Source of the DNA: Roseateles_B flavus
GTDB lineage: Bacteria > Pseudomonadota > Gammaproteobacteria > Burkholderiales > Burkholderiaceae_C
Reading direction: 5' to 3'
DNA length: 64,000 bases
NCBI RefSeq assembly: GCF_039872765.1
Contig: NZ_JBDPZC010000008.1
Span: 124,001-188,000 of the forward strand
The position numbers and the translations under genes are program-made. How positions within the stretch are numbered: position 1 is the stretch's first letter; every line of letters starts with the position of its first letter. This document shows positions 8,217 to 17,232 of this stretch, in pieces. Below the pieces are notes generated by a model, which was not told where the DNA came from, ran no database searches, and worked only from the letters and a program-made list of their open reading frames with translations.

Positions 8217-8245
8217 GGCGCGGGCCCCGTTGTGTGGCCCGCGCC
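8217..8245 (+). terminator. Strong hairpin after the M56-PBP7 gene
   Basis: A perfect 10-bp stem GGCGCGGGCC/GGCCCGCGCC (8217-8226 and 8236-8245) encloses a 9-nt loop. There is no T-run, so termination would be weak or Rho-assisted, or the hairpin may protect the 3' end. Confidence 0.4.
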
Positions 8246-8338
8246 TCCTCCACCCACTTCCGCAGTACCCGCGCAGCCCGGCCCGGCAGGCCCGGGCTGG
8301 GCTGCTGCATGCCGCTTCGATCGCTGCACTGGAGTTCC

Positions 8339-9235
8339 ATGTCCCCGCTCTTCCGTCTCTTCCTGATGGTCTGCTGTCTGCTGCCGCTGAGCTGGCCGCC
8401 AGAGGTCGGTGCCCAGGCCACACCCACCGCCTATGCCCTGGACCGCACCGAGGTCCACCGTCTGCACTCGCGCCTGCTGCAGCGGGACTATGAGCTCTAC
8501 ATCGGCCTGCCGCCCGAGAGCGAGGCCGGCGCCCGCCTGCCGCTGCTCTTCGTCACCGACGCGCCGGTGGCCTTCCCGGTGATCCGCGCGATGAGCCGGC
8601 GCCTGGGCCACGAGGGGCCGCAGTCCCAGCAGATGGTGCTGGTGGGCCTGTCCTATGCCCTGGGCGACAGCGCCACGGTGAGCCGCAACCGCGACTACAC
8701 GCCCAGCCAGCGCGCCTCCAAGGCCGAGGACAGCAGCACCCGCTACGGCGAGGCCGAGGCCTATGTGCGCTTCATCCGCGAGGAGGTGCTGCCCTATCTC
8801 GCCATCCATGTGCCGCAGGCCGACCCCTCACGGCGCTACTTCGCCGGCCATTCCTACGGCAGCCTGTTCGGTGCGCATGTGCTGCTGCATCACACGGACC
8901 TGTTCCAGCGCTACATCCTCAGCAGCCCGTCGCTGTGGTACGACCAGGAGCGCGTGCTGCGCGAGGCGGCGCAGCTGGCCGCGAAGCGCCAGCCGCTGAA
9001 GGCCCAGGTGCTGCTGCTGGCCGGCGCCAAGGAGCAGGCGGCGCCGGGCCGGCGCCCGCGGCCGGGGCGGGAGGCCGATGGCGACATCGTCGGCCATGTG
9101 CGCCGCTTCGAGCGCCTGCTGGCGCAGCTGCCCGGCGTGCAGGTGCAGAGCCAGATCATCCCGGACGAGGACCACCTCTCCGCCTTCCCCAGCGCCATGG
9201 TGCGCGGCCTGCGCTGGGCCCTGCCGCGGCACTGA
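8339..9235 (+). CDS. Exported alpha/beta-hydrolase, putative esterase (IroE-like)
   Basis: A 298-residue protein. I chose the ATG that puts a typical signal peptide at the N-terminus (MSPLFRLFLMVCCLLPLSW, cleavage near residue 26). The mature part is an esterase of the COG2819 type: a strand with LPLLFVTDA, a nucleophile elbow GHSYGS with S172, and a C-terminal histidine in the EDHLS motif (H279). Relatives hydrolyse siderophore or other small esters in the periplasm; no siderophore genes are nearby, so the substrate is unknown. It is monocistronic, between the M56-PBP7 gene and a convergent small gene. Confidence 0.82.
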   Translation: MSPLFRLFLMVCCLLPLSWPPEVGAQATPTAYALDRTEVHRLHSRLLQRDYELYIGLPPESEAGARLPLLFVTDAPVAFPVIRAMSRRLGHEGPQSQQMVLVGLSYALGDSATVSRNRDYTPSQRASKAEDSSTRYGEAEAYVRFIREEVLPYLAIHVPQADPSRRYFAGHSYGSLFGAHVLLHHTDLFQRYILSSPSLWYDQERVLREAAQLAAKRQPLKAQVLLLAGAKEQAAPGRRPRPGREADGDIVGHVRRFERLLAQLPGVQVQSQIIPDEDHLSAFPSAMVRGLRWALPRH

Positions 9236-9241
9236 GGCGCC

Positions 9242-9754
9242 TCAGCGCAGCAGCTGGTGCACGGCCGCATCGCCATACAGCGATTCGTAGTGCAGCGTGA
9301 TGGACAGGCGCTTGAGCAGGGTCTCCAGCGCGTCCGGCTTCAGTGTGCAACCCGGCCCCGCCGAGGACAGCACCATCTGCCGCTGGTTGACGCGGTAGAA
9401 GTGCACCAGCGAGCCCGAGCCCATGCAGGCCGGGTCCAGCCCCAGGGCGCGGGCGGCAGCGGCCGTGCTGGGCTGGGGCTTGCCGTCCACCTGGATGTCG
9501 GCCCGCGTCACCCGCGCCGGACCCAGGCCGCTGTTCTGCACCAGCAGCGTCCAGCTGCCGTCGAGCTCGGTGTTGAGTTCGGTGTCCAGGATGGGTTGCA
9601 CCATCAGCCGGTTGTGCTTCTGGATGGCATAGCCCTGCCACAGCGTGGCGGCCAGGGCGCAGACGGACACCACCATGGTCCGGGTGCGGATGGCGGTGAT
9701 CGTGGCCCAGCGGCGGCCTTTGGGCGGGGCGGTGGGGGCGGTGGCTTCGGTCAT
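9242..9754 (-). CDS. Hypothetical single-pass membrane protein
   Basis: A 170-residue protein I do not recognise. The first 20 residues are basic, followed by a single hydrophobic helix at about 27-45 and then a soluble part with two cysteines (near 112 and 135) that could pair outside the membrane. The ATG is chosen because the reading frame upstream runs through low-complexity, non-coding-looking sequence. It is convergent with the esterase and divergent from the 551-residue unknown gene, with a 225-bp region between them that contains a hexanucleotide repeat. Confidence 0.6.
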   Translation of the reverse strand: MTEATAPTAPPKGRRWATITAIRTRTMVVSVCALAATLWQGYAIQKHNRLMVQPILDTELNTELDGSWTLLVQNSGLGPARVTRADIQVDGKPQPSTAAAARALGLDPACMGSGSLVHFYRVNQRQMVLSSAGPGCTLKPDALETLLKRLSITLHYESLYGDAAVHQLLR

Positions 9755-9906
9755 GGAGGCGGAGGCATCGTTGGGAGGGAGATTCTGCCGTGCCGGGGAC
9801 GCGGCCCCGGGGCTCGTTCCGACGCTGGCGCGAAGGCACGGATCCCCCCAGAGGTGGTGGTCCGCGAGCCGCTGGCGCGGCGCCCGCTTCGGCGACACTC
9901 CCGCCC

Positions 9907-9942
9907 GGCCCCGGCCCCGGCCCCGGCCCCGGCCCCGGCCCC
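9907..9942. repeat. Six perfect tandem copies of GGCCCC
   Basis: A hexanucleotide array in the intergenic region between two divergent unknown genes. The complementary strand reads GGGGCC repeatedly, which has the G-run spacing needed for G-quadruplex folding. Confidence 0.9.
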
Positions 9943-9979
9943 GGCGCCCCGACCGATCGACGACTCCGCACCACCCGGC

Positions 9980-11635
9980 ATGAACGACACCGCCCAACGC
10001 TTTCTCGACGCCTACGCCCGTGGGGAGATGCCGCCGGGCGGCTGGCTCTTCCCCACTGCCCTGCAGCAGTCCCGGCTCGACCATTCCGAGGACAGCCTGG
10101 CCCGGCTGGATCACCTGATGGACGCCATCCTCAAGAAGGTCCGGCCGACCCGCGAGCAGCTGTTCGACAGCGAGCCGGGCCGCAACTTCTGCGCGCTGAT
10201 CGCCTTCTACCTGGTCGAGCAGGCGCGCCGCCGCACCGGCGCCTACATCGAATGGTTCCCGCGCGAGGCCGCGCCGCAGGTGCTGGCCGACGGACAGACG
10301 CTGCCCGACGAGCCCTTCGCCCGCCTCTTCGCGCGGGCGCCGGACCAGGACGTGGTCTTCTTCCCGCTGGGCTGGGTGGAGTCCCGCCTGATGGGCCAGG
10401 AGACCCCGATGCCCGCGGCGGACTACCTGGACCGCTCGGTCGCGCGCATCGAGCGCGCCGGGCCGGTGCACTGGTGGGAGGGCATGCAGGCCGTCGGCGA
10501 GCTGGCGGCCTGGCAGATGATCATGGCCAAGGGCGGGGCCGTGCTGCCGACGCTGCTGAGCGCCGCCAAGCCGCGGACCTTCATCGCGATGGGCATGCCG
10601 GGCCTGTCGGGCAGCCTGGACGACAGCGTGCAGCAGGGCGCGGAGCAGCTCCGCAGCAATCCTGACGGCGCGCGCTGGCAGGTGCTGTCCTACGACGGCT
10701 GGCTCGACGGACCGAACGGCCAGCAAGATGCCGTGATGCTGGTGCTGCAGACCTATGGCGAGTCGCCCTTGGCCCTCAAGATGGCCTTCCCCTACCAGCC
10801 TGCGACGGCCGGCCGGCAGCTGCGGATCCTGACGCCCGTCATCCAGGGCGCCAACCAGCCGACTGCCACGCTGGAATCGCTGCAGGGCGCGCTGTGGCGG
10901 GGCGTCTACGCCATGCAGTGGCCCGACGGCGACAGCTGGGACCAGCATCGCGAGGAGGGCGCCCGCGCCAGGCCGGCATCGCCGCCCTCAGCGCCGGGGC
11001 CTGTGCCCGCCGCGCCCGAACCGGCCGATCCGGCGGAACTGGCGCGGATCCTTGACAAGCTCCGCGCCAGCTTCGCGCTGCGCCAGCAGCGCATGAGCGA
11101 TCTCAGCCTGGCCTCGGTGCTGGCGCCCAAGCCCGACTGGATGGGGCCTTCGGACGGCCTGAACGAGGTTGTCGTCCGGCAGCGCCTGCTGCTGACCGAA
11201 GGCGAGGTCGTCTGGGGCGCGCTGGTGATGGCCAACAAGCTGCTGTTCGAGCCGGGCACCGAGGACCTGCCCGCTCTGCTGGTGCATTCGCCGGACCGCC
11301 ATTTCGATGCGCGACCCGAGGCGCTGCGGGAGGTCGGTCAGGCGCTTTTCGCGCTGAAGGACACGGTGCCTGCCGATCCCGAGCTGGCCCGACTGGCGGC
11401 CCTGATCACGGGCGAGACCGAGCGCTCCCTGGGCCTGGCGCTGCCTCCGGTGCTCTGCAGCCGGCCGGTGCGCGCCGGGGTGTTCATGGCGTACCGCCGG
11501 CACGTGCCCACGGGCGTCCTGCGCGGCGGGCTCTTCCCTGTGCTGACCCACCCCTCGACGCCGGCGGTGATGATGCTGCCCTTCGAGTTCTGGCCCATCG
11601 AGCTGATCATCCTGTGGAAGGAAGGGCGGCTGTAG
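9980..11635 (+). CDS. Hypothetical protein, 551 residues, two-part
   Basis: I do not recognise a family. Coding is supported by codon use and length. The ATG at 9980 is preferred; the frame stays open upstream but runs through the GGCCCC array. No signal peptide or membrane helix is evident, so it is probably cytoplasmic. The N-terminal part (1-330) contains a tryptophan-rich stretch (GPVHWWEGMQ) and a Trp/Asp-rich end; a proline/alanine linker at about 338-355 separates a C-terminal part of about 195 residues. The linker implies two separately folded domains. Its neighbour on the other strand is a small membrane protein, and a functional link is only possible. Confidence 0.65.
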   Translation: MNDTAQRFLDAYARGEMPPGGWLFPTALQQSRLDHSEDSLARLDHLMDAILKKVRPTREQLFDSEPGRNFCALIAFYLVEQARRRTGAYIEWFPREAAPQVLADGQTLPDEPFARLFARAPDQDVVFFPLGWVESRLMGQETPMPAADYLDRSVARIERAGPVHWWEGMQAVGELAAWQMIMAKGGAVLPTLLSAAKPRTFIAMGMPGLSGSLDDSVQQGAEQLRSNPDGARWQVLSYDGWLDGPNGQQDAVMLVLQTYGESPLALKMAFPYQPATAGRQLRILTPVIQGANQPTATLESLQGALWRGVYAMQWPDGDSWDQHREEGARARPASPPSAPGPVPAAPEPADPAELARILDKLRASFALRQQRMSDLSLASVLAPKPDWMGPSDGLNEVVVRQRLLLTEGEVVWGALVMANKLLFEPGTEDLPALLVHSPDRHFDARPEALREVGQALFALKDTVPADPELARLAALITGETERSLGLALPPVLCSRPVRAGVFMAYRRHVPTGVLRGGLFPVLTHPSTPAVMMLPFEFWPIELIILWKEGRL

Positions 11636-11723
11636 CGCCGGCCCCGCCCGGATCGGCCTGATGGATCTGATCCGTCGCTGGCTCAGCCGATGAGCCAGCG
11701 GCCGCCCTCGCCGAATCGCGGTC

Positions 11724-14465
11724 TCAAGCCGCCGGCTTGGGCCGGTGCGCCGCGTCGGGCTTCTCGATCCAGGCGCGCAGCTCGGCGCTGCGGGCATGCT
11801 GCGGGGCCAGCTCCACAAAGCTCTTGTAGGCGGCCAGGGCCGCGGCCTCGTCGCCGGCCTGCAGCTGGGCATCGCCCAGGTTCAGCCAGGCCAGCGCGCG
11901 GCTGCCGTCCATCTCGATGGCCTTCTGGTACCAGCGCGCCGCCTCCACGGGCTTGCCGCGCTTGTAGTAGATGAAGCCCAGGTTGTTGGCTGCCAGCGCG
12001 AAGCGGGGCTGCAGCTTGAGGGCCTCGGTGAAGGCGGCCTCGGCCTCTTCGTAGCGGCGCTCCTTGTAGAGCTGCAGGCCGCGGTCGTTGGCCCGCTGTG
12101 CCGCCACGCGGGCGCCCGGGTCCACCTTGGCGGTGGGCGCAGCAATGGCGACCTCCTTGCCGTCCAGACCCTGCAGCTTGACCTGCACGGCCTTGGCGCT
12201 GGGCGCCTGCGCGGCGGTCTTGGCCTCGTCCAGGCGCTTGGCCAGGGCCGAGGCCTGGGCGTCGAGCTGGCCGCTGTCCCCGCTGAGCGCCTGCTCGGGC
12301 GCGGCCGCCAGCTCGAAGACGAACTCACCGCCCTCCGAGCCCGGCAGGCTGCCGAAGGCCGGCGTCTGGTGGGCCACGGCGGACACGGCCGGCGCCACGT
12401 AGGCGGCCAGCTCGGTGGCGGTGATGAGGCCGTCGCCGTTGAGGTCGGCCTTGCCGGCGAGGGCCTGCAGCAGGGTCCAGGTGAAGACCGAGTGGCCGCC
12501 GGGGCCGTCGTCGGCCACCTGCTGGTCGGTGCCGCCGGCCGTCATCATCTGGCGGCCCAGGCGGCGGGCGTTGTCGCGGATGAAGTTGTTGCTGTTCGAG
12601 GCGCCGCCGCCGCGCGTCAGGCCCAGGCCCGAGTAGCAGGCGTCGATCACGAACAGCGCATGCTTGGCCGGCAGCGCCTCGCCCAGCTCCTGCAGCTGGG
12701 GCATGGCGATGGCGTCGGTCTGCAGGTCGTCCAGCCCGGCGTCGACCGGGATCACATAGCCCACCTCGCGCCCGCTGGGCAGCTTGCGCGTGCTGCCATG
12801 GCCGGCGAAGAAGACGAAGACGCGGTCGTCGCGCTTGAGCTCCTTGCCCGAGAGCTTGTTCAGCGCGCGCAGGATGTTGGCCCGCGTGGCCTCGCCGTCC
12901 AGCAGGAGCTTGACGTTCTCGGCGCGGAAGCCGAAGCGGGTCTGCAGCGTCTCCTGCATGGCGCGCGCGTCGCGGCCGGCGTGCTGCAGGCGCGGCCAGC
13001 GCTGGTACTGGTCGATGCCGATGATCAGCGCATGGCTGTCGCGGTAGAGCGCGGCGCCGCTGAGCTGGGTGTCGCCCGTCTCGATGGGCTTGCGGTCGGC
13101 GCTGAGGAACTGACCGTCCTTCCAGCTGGCGAACTTGTAGCCCTCGGCCACCAGCTGGTCCAGCACCAGGGGCAGGGCCTGGACGGTGCGGGCATGGATG
13201 TCGTGGAAGAGGATGATGCCCCGCTGCTGCTTCTGCACCTCGCCGATCACGCGGGCGGCGATGGACTTCGGGATGGGGTCGGACCAGTCCAGCGAATCGA
13301 TGTTCCACATCATCGAGCGCAGCTTCAGGGCCTCGATGGTGTCCAGCGCCTGGTCGTTGCGCGCGCCGTAGGGAAAGCGGAAGAGCGCCTGGCCGCTGCG
13401 GCCGGCCTTGTCCAGCAGGGCCTCGGTGTGCGCGGCCTCGTCACGCACCTGCTCCTGCGCGAACTTGGACATCAGCCCGTGGGTGAAGCTGTGGTTGGCC
13501 AGCTGGTGGCCGGCGGCGAGCACGCGCTTCGCGACGTCGCTGCCGGGGCCGGGCTTCACCTGGCCCTGGGCGTCGACGCTGCCGAGGTTCTGCCCCAGCT
13601 CGAAAAAAATCGCGGGCGCCTGGTAGCGCTGCAGGATCTCCAGGATCTCGTCGGTGTAGCGGCCGTGCGGGCCGTCGTCGAAGCTGAGCAGCACCGTCTT
13701 CTCGGGCAGCTGCTGGCCAAAGAGTTCGCGCTCGCCCTTGGCCGCGCTGGGCCTGGCCTGCACCGAGGGCAGGATGGTGGCGTAGTCCTTGAGGATCTGC
13801 TCGCGGCTGTAGATCGTCTTGAGCTTGGCGACGTAGTCCGTCCACTTCTCGCGCTTGAGCTCGATGCCGCGCTGGGCGAAGCGGCCGAAGGTGTCACGCA
13901 GCTCGCGCTCGTAGGCCTGCTCCACCTCGGCCAGCACGACCAGGTCTTCCTGCGCGCGCTTGGCCAGCTTCAGCCCGGCGATGCTCTGGCTCGCGCCCAG
14001 GCGCTGCTGCAGCTGCAGCAGCAGGTCCTTGAAGGCCAGGCGGTCGGCGTCGAACCAGCTGGGTTCGCCCTCGATGCGGTCCAGCAGCTGCGCGAGGCCG
14101 TCCAGCGAGGCGTCCTTGGCGAAGGCCTGCTCCACCAGGGCGCGCTGGCCCTTCTGCAGGTCGTGGAAGAGCATCAGGCCCACGCTGGAGACGGCCTCGC
14201 GCTCGGCGGGCTTGAGCGCGGCCTCGCCCTCCATCAGCACGACCATCTGACGGTGCAGGGCCAGCAGGGCGTCGGCCTTGGCCGTGAGGCTGGGCGCGGT
14301 CTGCGCGGCGGAAGCCGCAGCGGACGCGGACAGCGCCGGGCCGGCGTTCGGGGTGCCGGGGCGCTGGCAGGCGCTCAGCGTGAGGCCCGCGGTCAGCAGC
14401 AGGCCGGCGAGCAGGCTCAGGCGCCAGGGGGTGGTGACGGACGACAAATCGGACTCCCTCTTCAT
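11724..14465 (-). CDS. Lipoprotein with polysaccharide deacetylase, caspase-like, EF-hand and TPR domains
   Basis: A 913-residue multidomain protein. The signal ends in a lipobox (LTLSAC, C33), so it should be lipid-anchored outside the inner membrane. Residues 60-240 are helical. A NodB deacetylase domain follows with D263-D264 (SFDDGPH), H325-x3-H329, RFPYG at 363-367 and H421-D422, all metal and catalytic residues present. A C14 caspase-like domain has the H556 of FFAGHGS and C610 of VIDACYSG. An EF-hand loop D674-x-N-x-D-G-x-I-x3-E685 follows, then TPR-like helices at about 789-890. The caspase dyad and calcium loop suggest regulated proteolysis in the periplasm. The domain combination is unusual and the target is unknown. 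Confidence 0.88.
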   Translation of the reverse strand: MKRESDLSSVTTPWRLSLLAGLLLTAGLTLSACQRPGTPNAGPALSASAAASAAQTAPSLTAKADALLALHRQMVVLMEGEAALKPAEREAVSSVGLMLFHDLQKGQRALVEQAFAKDASLDGLAQLLDRIEGEPSWFDADRLAFKDLLLQLQQRLGASQSIAGLKLAKRAQEDLVVLAEVEQAYERELRDTFGRFAQRGIELKREKWTDYVAKLKTIYSREQILKDYATILPSVQARPSAAKGERELFGQQLPEKTVLLSFDDGPHGRYTDEILEILQRYQAPAIFFELGQNLGSVDAQGQVKPGPGSDVAKRVLAAGHQLANHSFTHGLMSKFAQEQVRDEAAHTEALLDKAGRSGQALFRFPYGARNDQALDTIEALKLRSMMWNIDSLDWSDPIPKSIAARVIGEVQKQQRGIILFHDIHARTVQALPLVLDQLVAEGYKFASWKDGQFLSADRKPIETGDTQLSGAALYRDSHALIIGIDQYQRWPRLQHAGRDARAMQETLQTRFGFRAENVKLLLDGEATRANILRALNKLSGKELKRDDRVFVFFAGHGSTRKLPSGREVGYVIPVDAGLDDLQTDAIAMPQLQELGEALPAKHALFVIDACYSGLGLTRGGGASNSNNFIRDNARRLGRQMMTAGGTDQQVADDGPGGHSVFTWTLLQALAGKADLNGDGLITATELAAYVAPAVSAVAHQTPAFGSLPGSEGGEFVFELAAAPEQALSGDSGQLDAQASALAKRLDEAKTAAQAPSAKAVQVKLQGLDGKEVAIAAPTAKVDPGARVAAQRANDRGLQLYKERRYEEAEAAFTEALKLQPRFALAANNLGFIYYKRGKPVEAARWYQKAIEMDGSRALAWLNLGDAQLQAGDEAAALAAYKSFVELAPQHARSAELRAWIEKPDAAHRPKPAA

Positions 14466-14629
14466 GATGCAGGCGGCCCGAAGCGATGCCGGGCGCGGCC
14501 CGGATTGTGACCCGGCGCGAAGCCCGTCCTGCCCAGGCGCGACGCACGCCACGGACGCCTGCATGAGCGCAACGCTAAAATCCGCGGGTTTGCCCTCGCT
14601 CTTTTCCGGCTTCGCGGCCGGCTCCCGCC

Positions 14630-15997
14630 ATGAACCTCTCCGCCCTCACCGCCCTGTCTCCCCTGGACGGCCGCTATGCCTCGCGCATGGGCAGCCTGCG
14701 CCCGCTGCTGTCCGAGTTCGGCCTGATGCACCGCCGTGTGCAGGTCGAGGTCGAGTGGTTCATCGCCCTGTCCGATGCCGGTTTTGACGAGTTCAAGCCC
14801 CTGTCCGCCGGCGCCCGCGAGCTGCTGCGCGCCCTGGTGACGAACTTCGGCGAGGCCGATGCCCAGGCCATCAAGGACATCGAGAAGACCACCAACCACG
14901 ACGTCAAGGCCGTCGAGTACTGGATCAAGTCCCGCTTCGAGAGCCACGCGGAGCTGAAGGCCGCCGGCGAGTTCGTGCACTTCGCCTGCACCAGCGAGGA
15001 CATCAACAACACCAGCCACGGCCTGATGCTCAAGGCCGCCCGCCAGGACGTGATCCTGCCCACGCTGGACCGCATCATCGACAAGCTCACCGGCATGGCC
15101 CACACCCTGGCCGCCGTGCCCATGCTCTCGCGCACGCACGGCCAGACCGCCAGCCCGACCACCGTGGGCAAGGAGATCGCCAACGTCGTGGCCCGACTGC
15201 GCAATGCGCGCACCCGCATCGCCGACGTCAAGCTGCTGGCCAAGATGAACGGCGCCGTGGGCAACTACAACGCCCACCTCAGCGCCTGGCCCGCCTTCGA
15301 CTGGGAGGCCTTCAGCCAGCGCGTGATCGAGCAGCAGCTGGGCCTCACCTTCAACCCCTACACCATCCAGATCGAGCCGCACGACTACATGGCCGAGCTG
15401 TTCGATGCCGTGACCCGCGCCAACACCATCCTGATCGACTGGTCGCGCGACGTCTGGGGCTACGTCTCCCTGGGCTACTTCAAGCAGCGCACCAAGGCCG
15501 GCGAGATCGGGTCCTCGACCATGCCGCACAAGGTCAACCCCATCGACTTCGAGAACGCCGAGGGCAATTTCGGCTTGGCCAACGCCGTGCTGACCCACCT
15601 GAGCCAGAAGCTGCCCATCAGCCGCTGGCAGCGCGACCTGACCGACTCCACCGTGCTGCGCAATATGGGCGTGGGCCTGGGCTACGCGCTGCTGGGCTAC
15701 GACTCCCTGCTCAAGGGCCTGGACAAGCTGGAGATCAATGAGGCCGCGCTGGCCGCCGACCTCGACGCCGCCTGGGAAGTGCTGGCCGAGCCCATCCAGA
15801 CCGTGATGCGCCGCTACGCTCTGCCCAACCCCTACGAGCGCCTGAAGGAGCTGACCCGCGGCAAGGCCATCACCCGCGAGTCCATCCAGGACTTCATCCG
15901 CGGCCTGGAGCTGCCCGAGGCCGAGAAGGCCCGCCTGCTCGAACTGACGCCGGGCGGCTACACCGGCACGGCCGAGTCCCTGGCCCGCCGCATCTGA
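14630..15997 (+). CDS. purB: Adenylosuccinate lyase
   Basis: A 455-residue enzyme of the fumarase/aspartase superfamily. It cleaves SAICAR and adenylosuccinate to release fumarate, in purine synthesis. The superfamily signature SSTMPHKVNP sits near residue 300, and the TSEDINNTSH and SRTHGQ substrate-binding segments are present. Length matches the gammaproteobacterial-type PurB of about 456 residues. It is divergent from the caspase-deacetylase lipoprotein gene, with a 164-bp region between them, and followed after 31 bp by an MFS transporter gene that could be cotranscribed. Confidence 0.97.
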   Translation: MNLSALTALSPLDGRYASRMGSLRPLLSEFGLMHRRVQVEVEWFIALSDAGFDEFKPLSAGARELLRALVTNFGEADAQAIKDIEKTTNHDVKAVEYWIKSRFESHAELKAAGEFVHFACTSEDINNTSHGLMLKAARQDVILPTLDRIIDKLTGMAHTLAAVPMLSRTHGQTASPTTVGKEIANVVARLRNARTRIADVKLLAKMNGAVGNYNAHLSAWPAFDWEAFSQRVIEQQLGLTFNPYTIQIEPHDYMAELFDAVTRANTILIDWSRDVWGYVSLGYFKQRTKAGEIGSSTMPHKVNPIDFENAEGNFGLANAVLTHLSQKLPISRWQRDLTDSTVLRNMGVGLGYALLGYDSLLKGLDKLEINEAALAADLDAAWEVLAEPIQTVMRRYALPNPYERLKELTRGKAITRESIQDFIRGLELPEAEKARLLELTPGGYTGTAESLARRI

Positions 15998-16028
15998 GTC
16001 TGGACGGGGCTGCGCTGAAGTCCGCTTC

Positions 16029-17228
16029 ATGAGCCGCCCCGCCGCCGAGAACGCCCGCTTCGCCACCCTGCGCCGCATCCCCGGCGCCATCTGGGTGCTG
16101 GGCTTCGTGAGCCTGCTGATGGACATCTCCTCGGAGATGATCCACAGCCTGCTGCCTCTGTTCATGGTGGGCAGCCTGGGGATGAGCGCCACGGCCGTGG
16201 GCCTGATCGAGGGGGCGGCCGAGGCCACGGCGCTGATCGTCAAGATCTTCTCCGGCATGCTCAGCGACCACTGGGGCCGTCGCAAGCCCCTGGCTCTGCT
16301 GGGCTACGGCCTGGGCGCGCTCAGCAAGCCGCTGTTCGCGCTGGCCCCGGGCGCCGGCCTGCTGGTCACCGCGCGGCTCAGCGACCGCATCGGCAAGGGC
16401 CTGCGCGGCGCCCCGCGCGATGCGCTGGTGGCCGACCTCGCGCCGCCCGCGCTGCGTGGTGCGGCCTTCGGCCTGCGCCAGTCGCTGGACACCGTTGGCG
16501 CCTTCCTCGGCCCCCTGCTGGCTGCGGCACTGATGCTGCTGTGGGCGGGCGATTTCCGCGCCGTGTTCTGGGTCGCCTGCCTGCCGGCCGTGGCCTGCGT
16601 GCTGCTGCTGGCGGTGGGCGTGCGGGAGCCGGCACCGCCGCCGGCCGCTCCTCGGCCCAATCCCCTGAGCCGCGCACAGCTGGCGCAACTGGGGGCCGCG
16701 TTCTGGTGGGTGGCGGGCCTGGGCGCGCTCTTCACGCTGGCCCGTTTCAGCGAGGCCTTCCTGGTCCTGCGCGCCCAGCAGCAGGGCATCCCCCTGGCCC
16801 TGGTGCCCCTGGTGATGGTGGCCATGAACGTGGTCTATGCCGCCTGCGCCTACCCCTTCGGCAAGCTGGCCGACCGCCTGCCGGCGACGCAGCTGCTGGC
16901 CTGGAGCCTGCTCGTGCTGCTGGCCTCGCAGGCCCTGCTGGGCAGGGCCCAGGGCTGGCCCTGGGTGCTGGGCGGCGTGGCCCTGTGGGGCGTGCACCTG
17001 GGCATGAGCCAGGGCCTGCTGGCCGCCCTGGTGGCCGAGGTGGCGCCGGCCTCGCTGCGCGGCACGGCCTATGGCTTCTTCAACCTCTTCTGCGGCCTGG
17101 CCATGCTGGTGTCGGGCGGCCTGGCCGGCTGGCTGTGGGATGGCCTGGGCCCGGGCAGCACCTTCGCGATGGGCGGGCTGTGCAGCCTGCTGGCGCTGGC
17201 GGCGCTGCGCCTGCGGCCTCGTGCCTGA
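16029..17228 (+). CDS. MFS transporter
   Basis: A 399-residue protein with twelve predicted hydrophobic segments and the MFS loop 2-3 motif seen as GMLSDHWGRRKPLALLGYG (variant of G-x3-D-x2-G-R-R). The N-terminal sequence LLMDISSEMIHSLLPLF is typical of a subgroup of uncharacterised drug/metabolite exporters in Proteobacteria. It would sit in the inner membrane and exchange a small solute; the substrate cannot be told from sequence. It follows purB closely and converges with the YciI-like gene with only 4 bp between stops. Confidence 0.88.
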   Translation: MSRPAAENARFATLRRIPGAIWVLGFVSLLMDISSEMIHSLLPLFMVGSLGMSATAVGLIEGAAEATALIVKIFSGMLSDHWGRRKPLALLGYGLGALSKPLFALAPGAGLLVTARLSDRIGKGLRGAPRDALVADLAPPALRGAAFGLRQSLDTVGAFLGPLLAAALMLLWAGDFRAVFWVACLPAVACVLLLAVGVREPAPPPAAPRPNPLSRAQLAQLGAAFWWVAGLGALFTLARFSEAFLVLRAQQQGIPLALVPLVMVAMNVVYAACAYPFGKLADRLPATQLLAWSLLVLLASQALLGRAQGWPWVLGGVALWGVHLGMSQGLLAALVAEVAPASLRGTAYGFFNLFCGLAMLVSGGLAGWLWDGLGPGSTFAMGGLCSLLALAALRLRPRA

Positions 17229-17232
17229 GCCC

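Noticed and set aside
6013..8427. An 800-codon minus-strand frame opposite the BlaI and M56-PBP7 genes
   Set aside because: Contains the translated 8-bp repeat and Gln/His-rich shadow sequence; the opposite strand has intact catalytic motifs.
9257..9979. Upstream extension of the 551-residue protein through the GGCCCC array
   Set aside because: The extension is antisense to the small membrane protein gene and translates the repeat into Pro/Ala low-complexity sequence; the ATG at 9980 is a better start.
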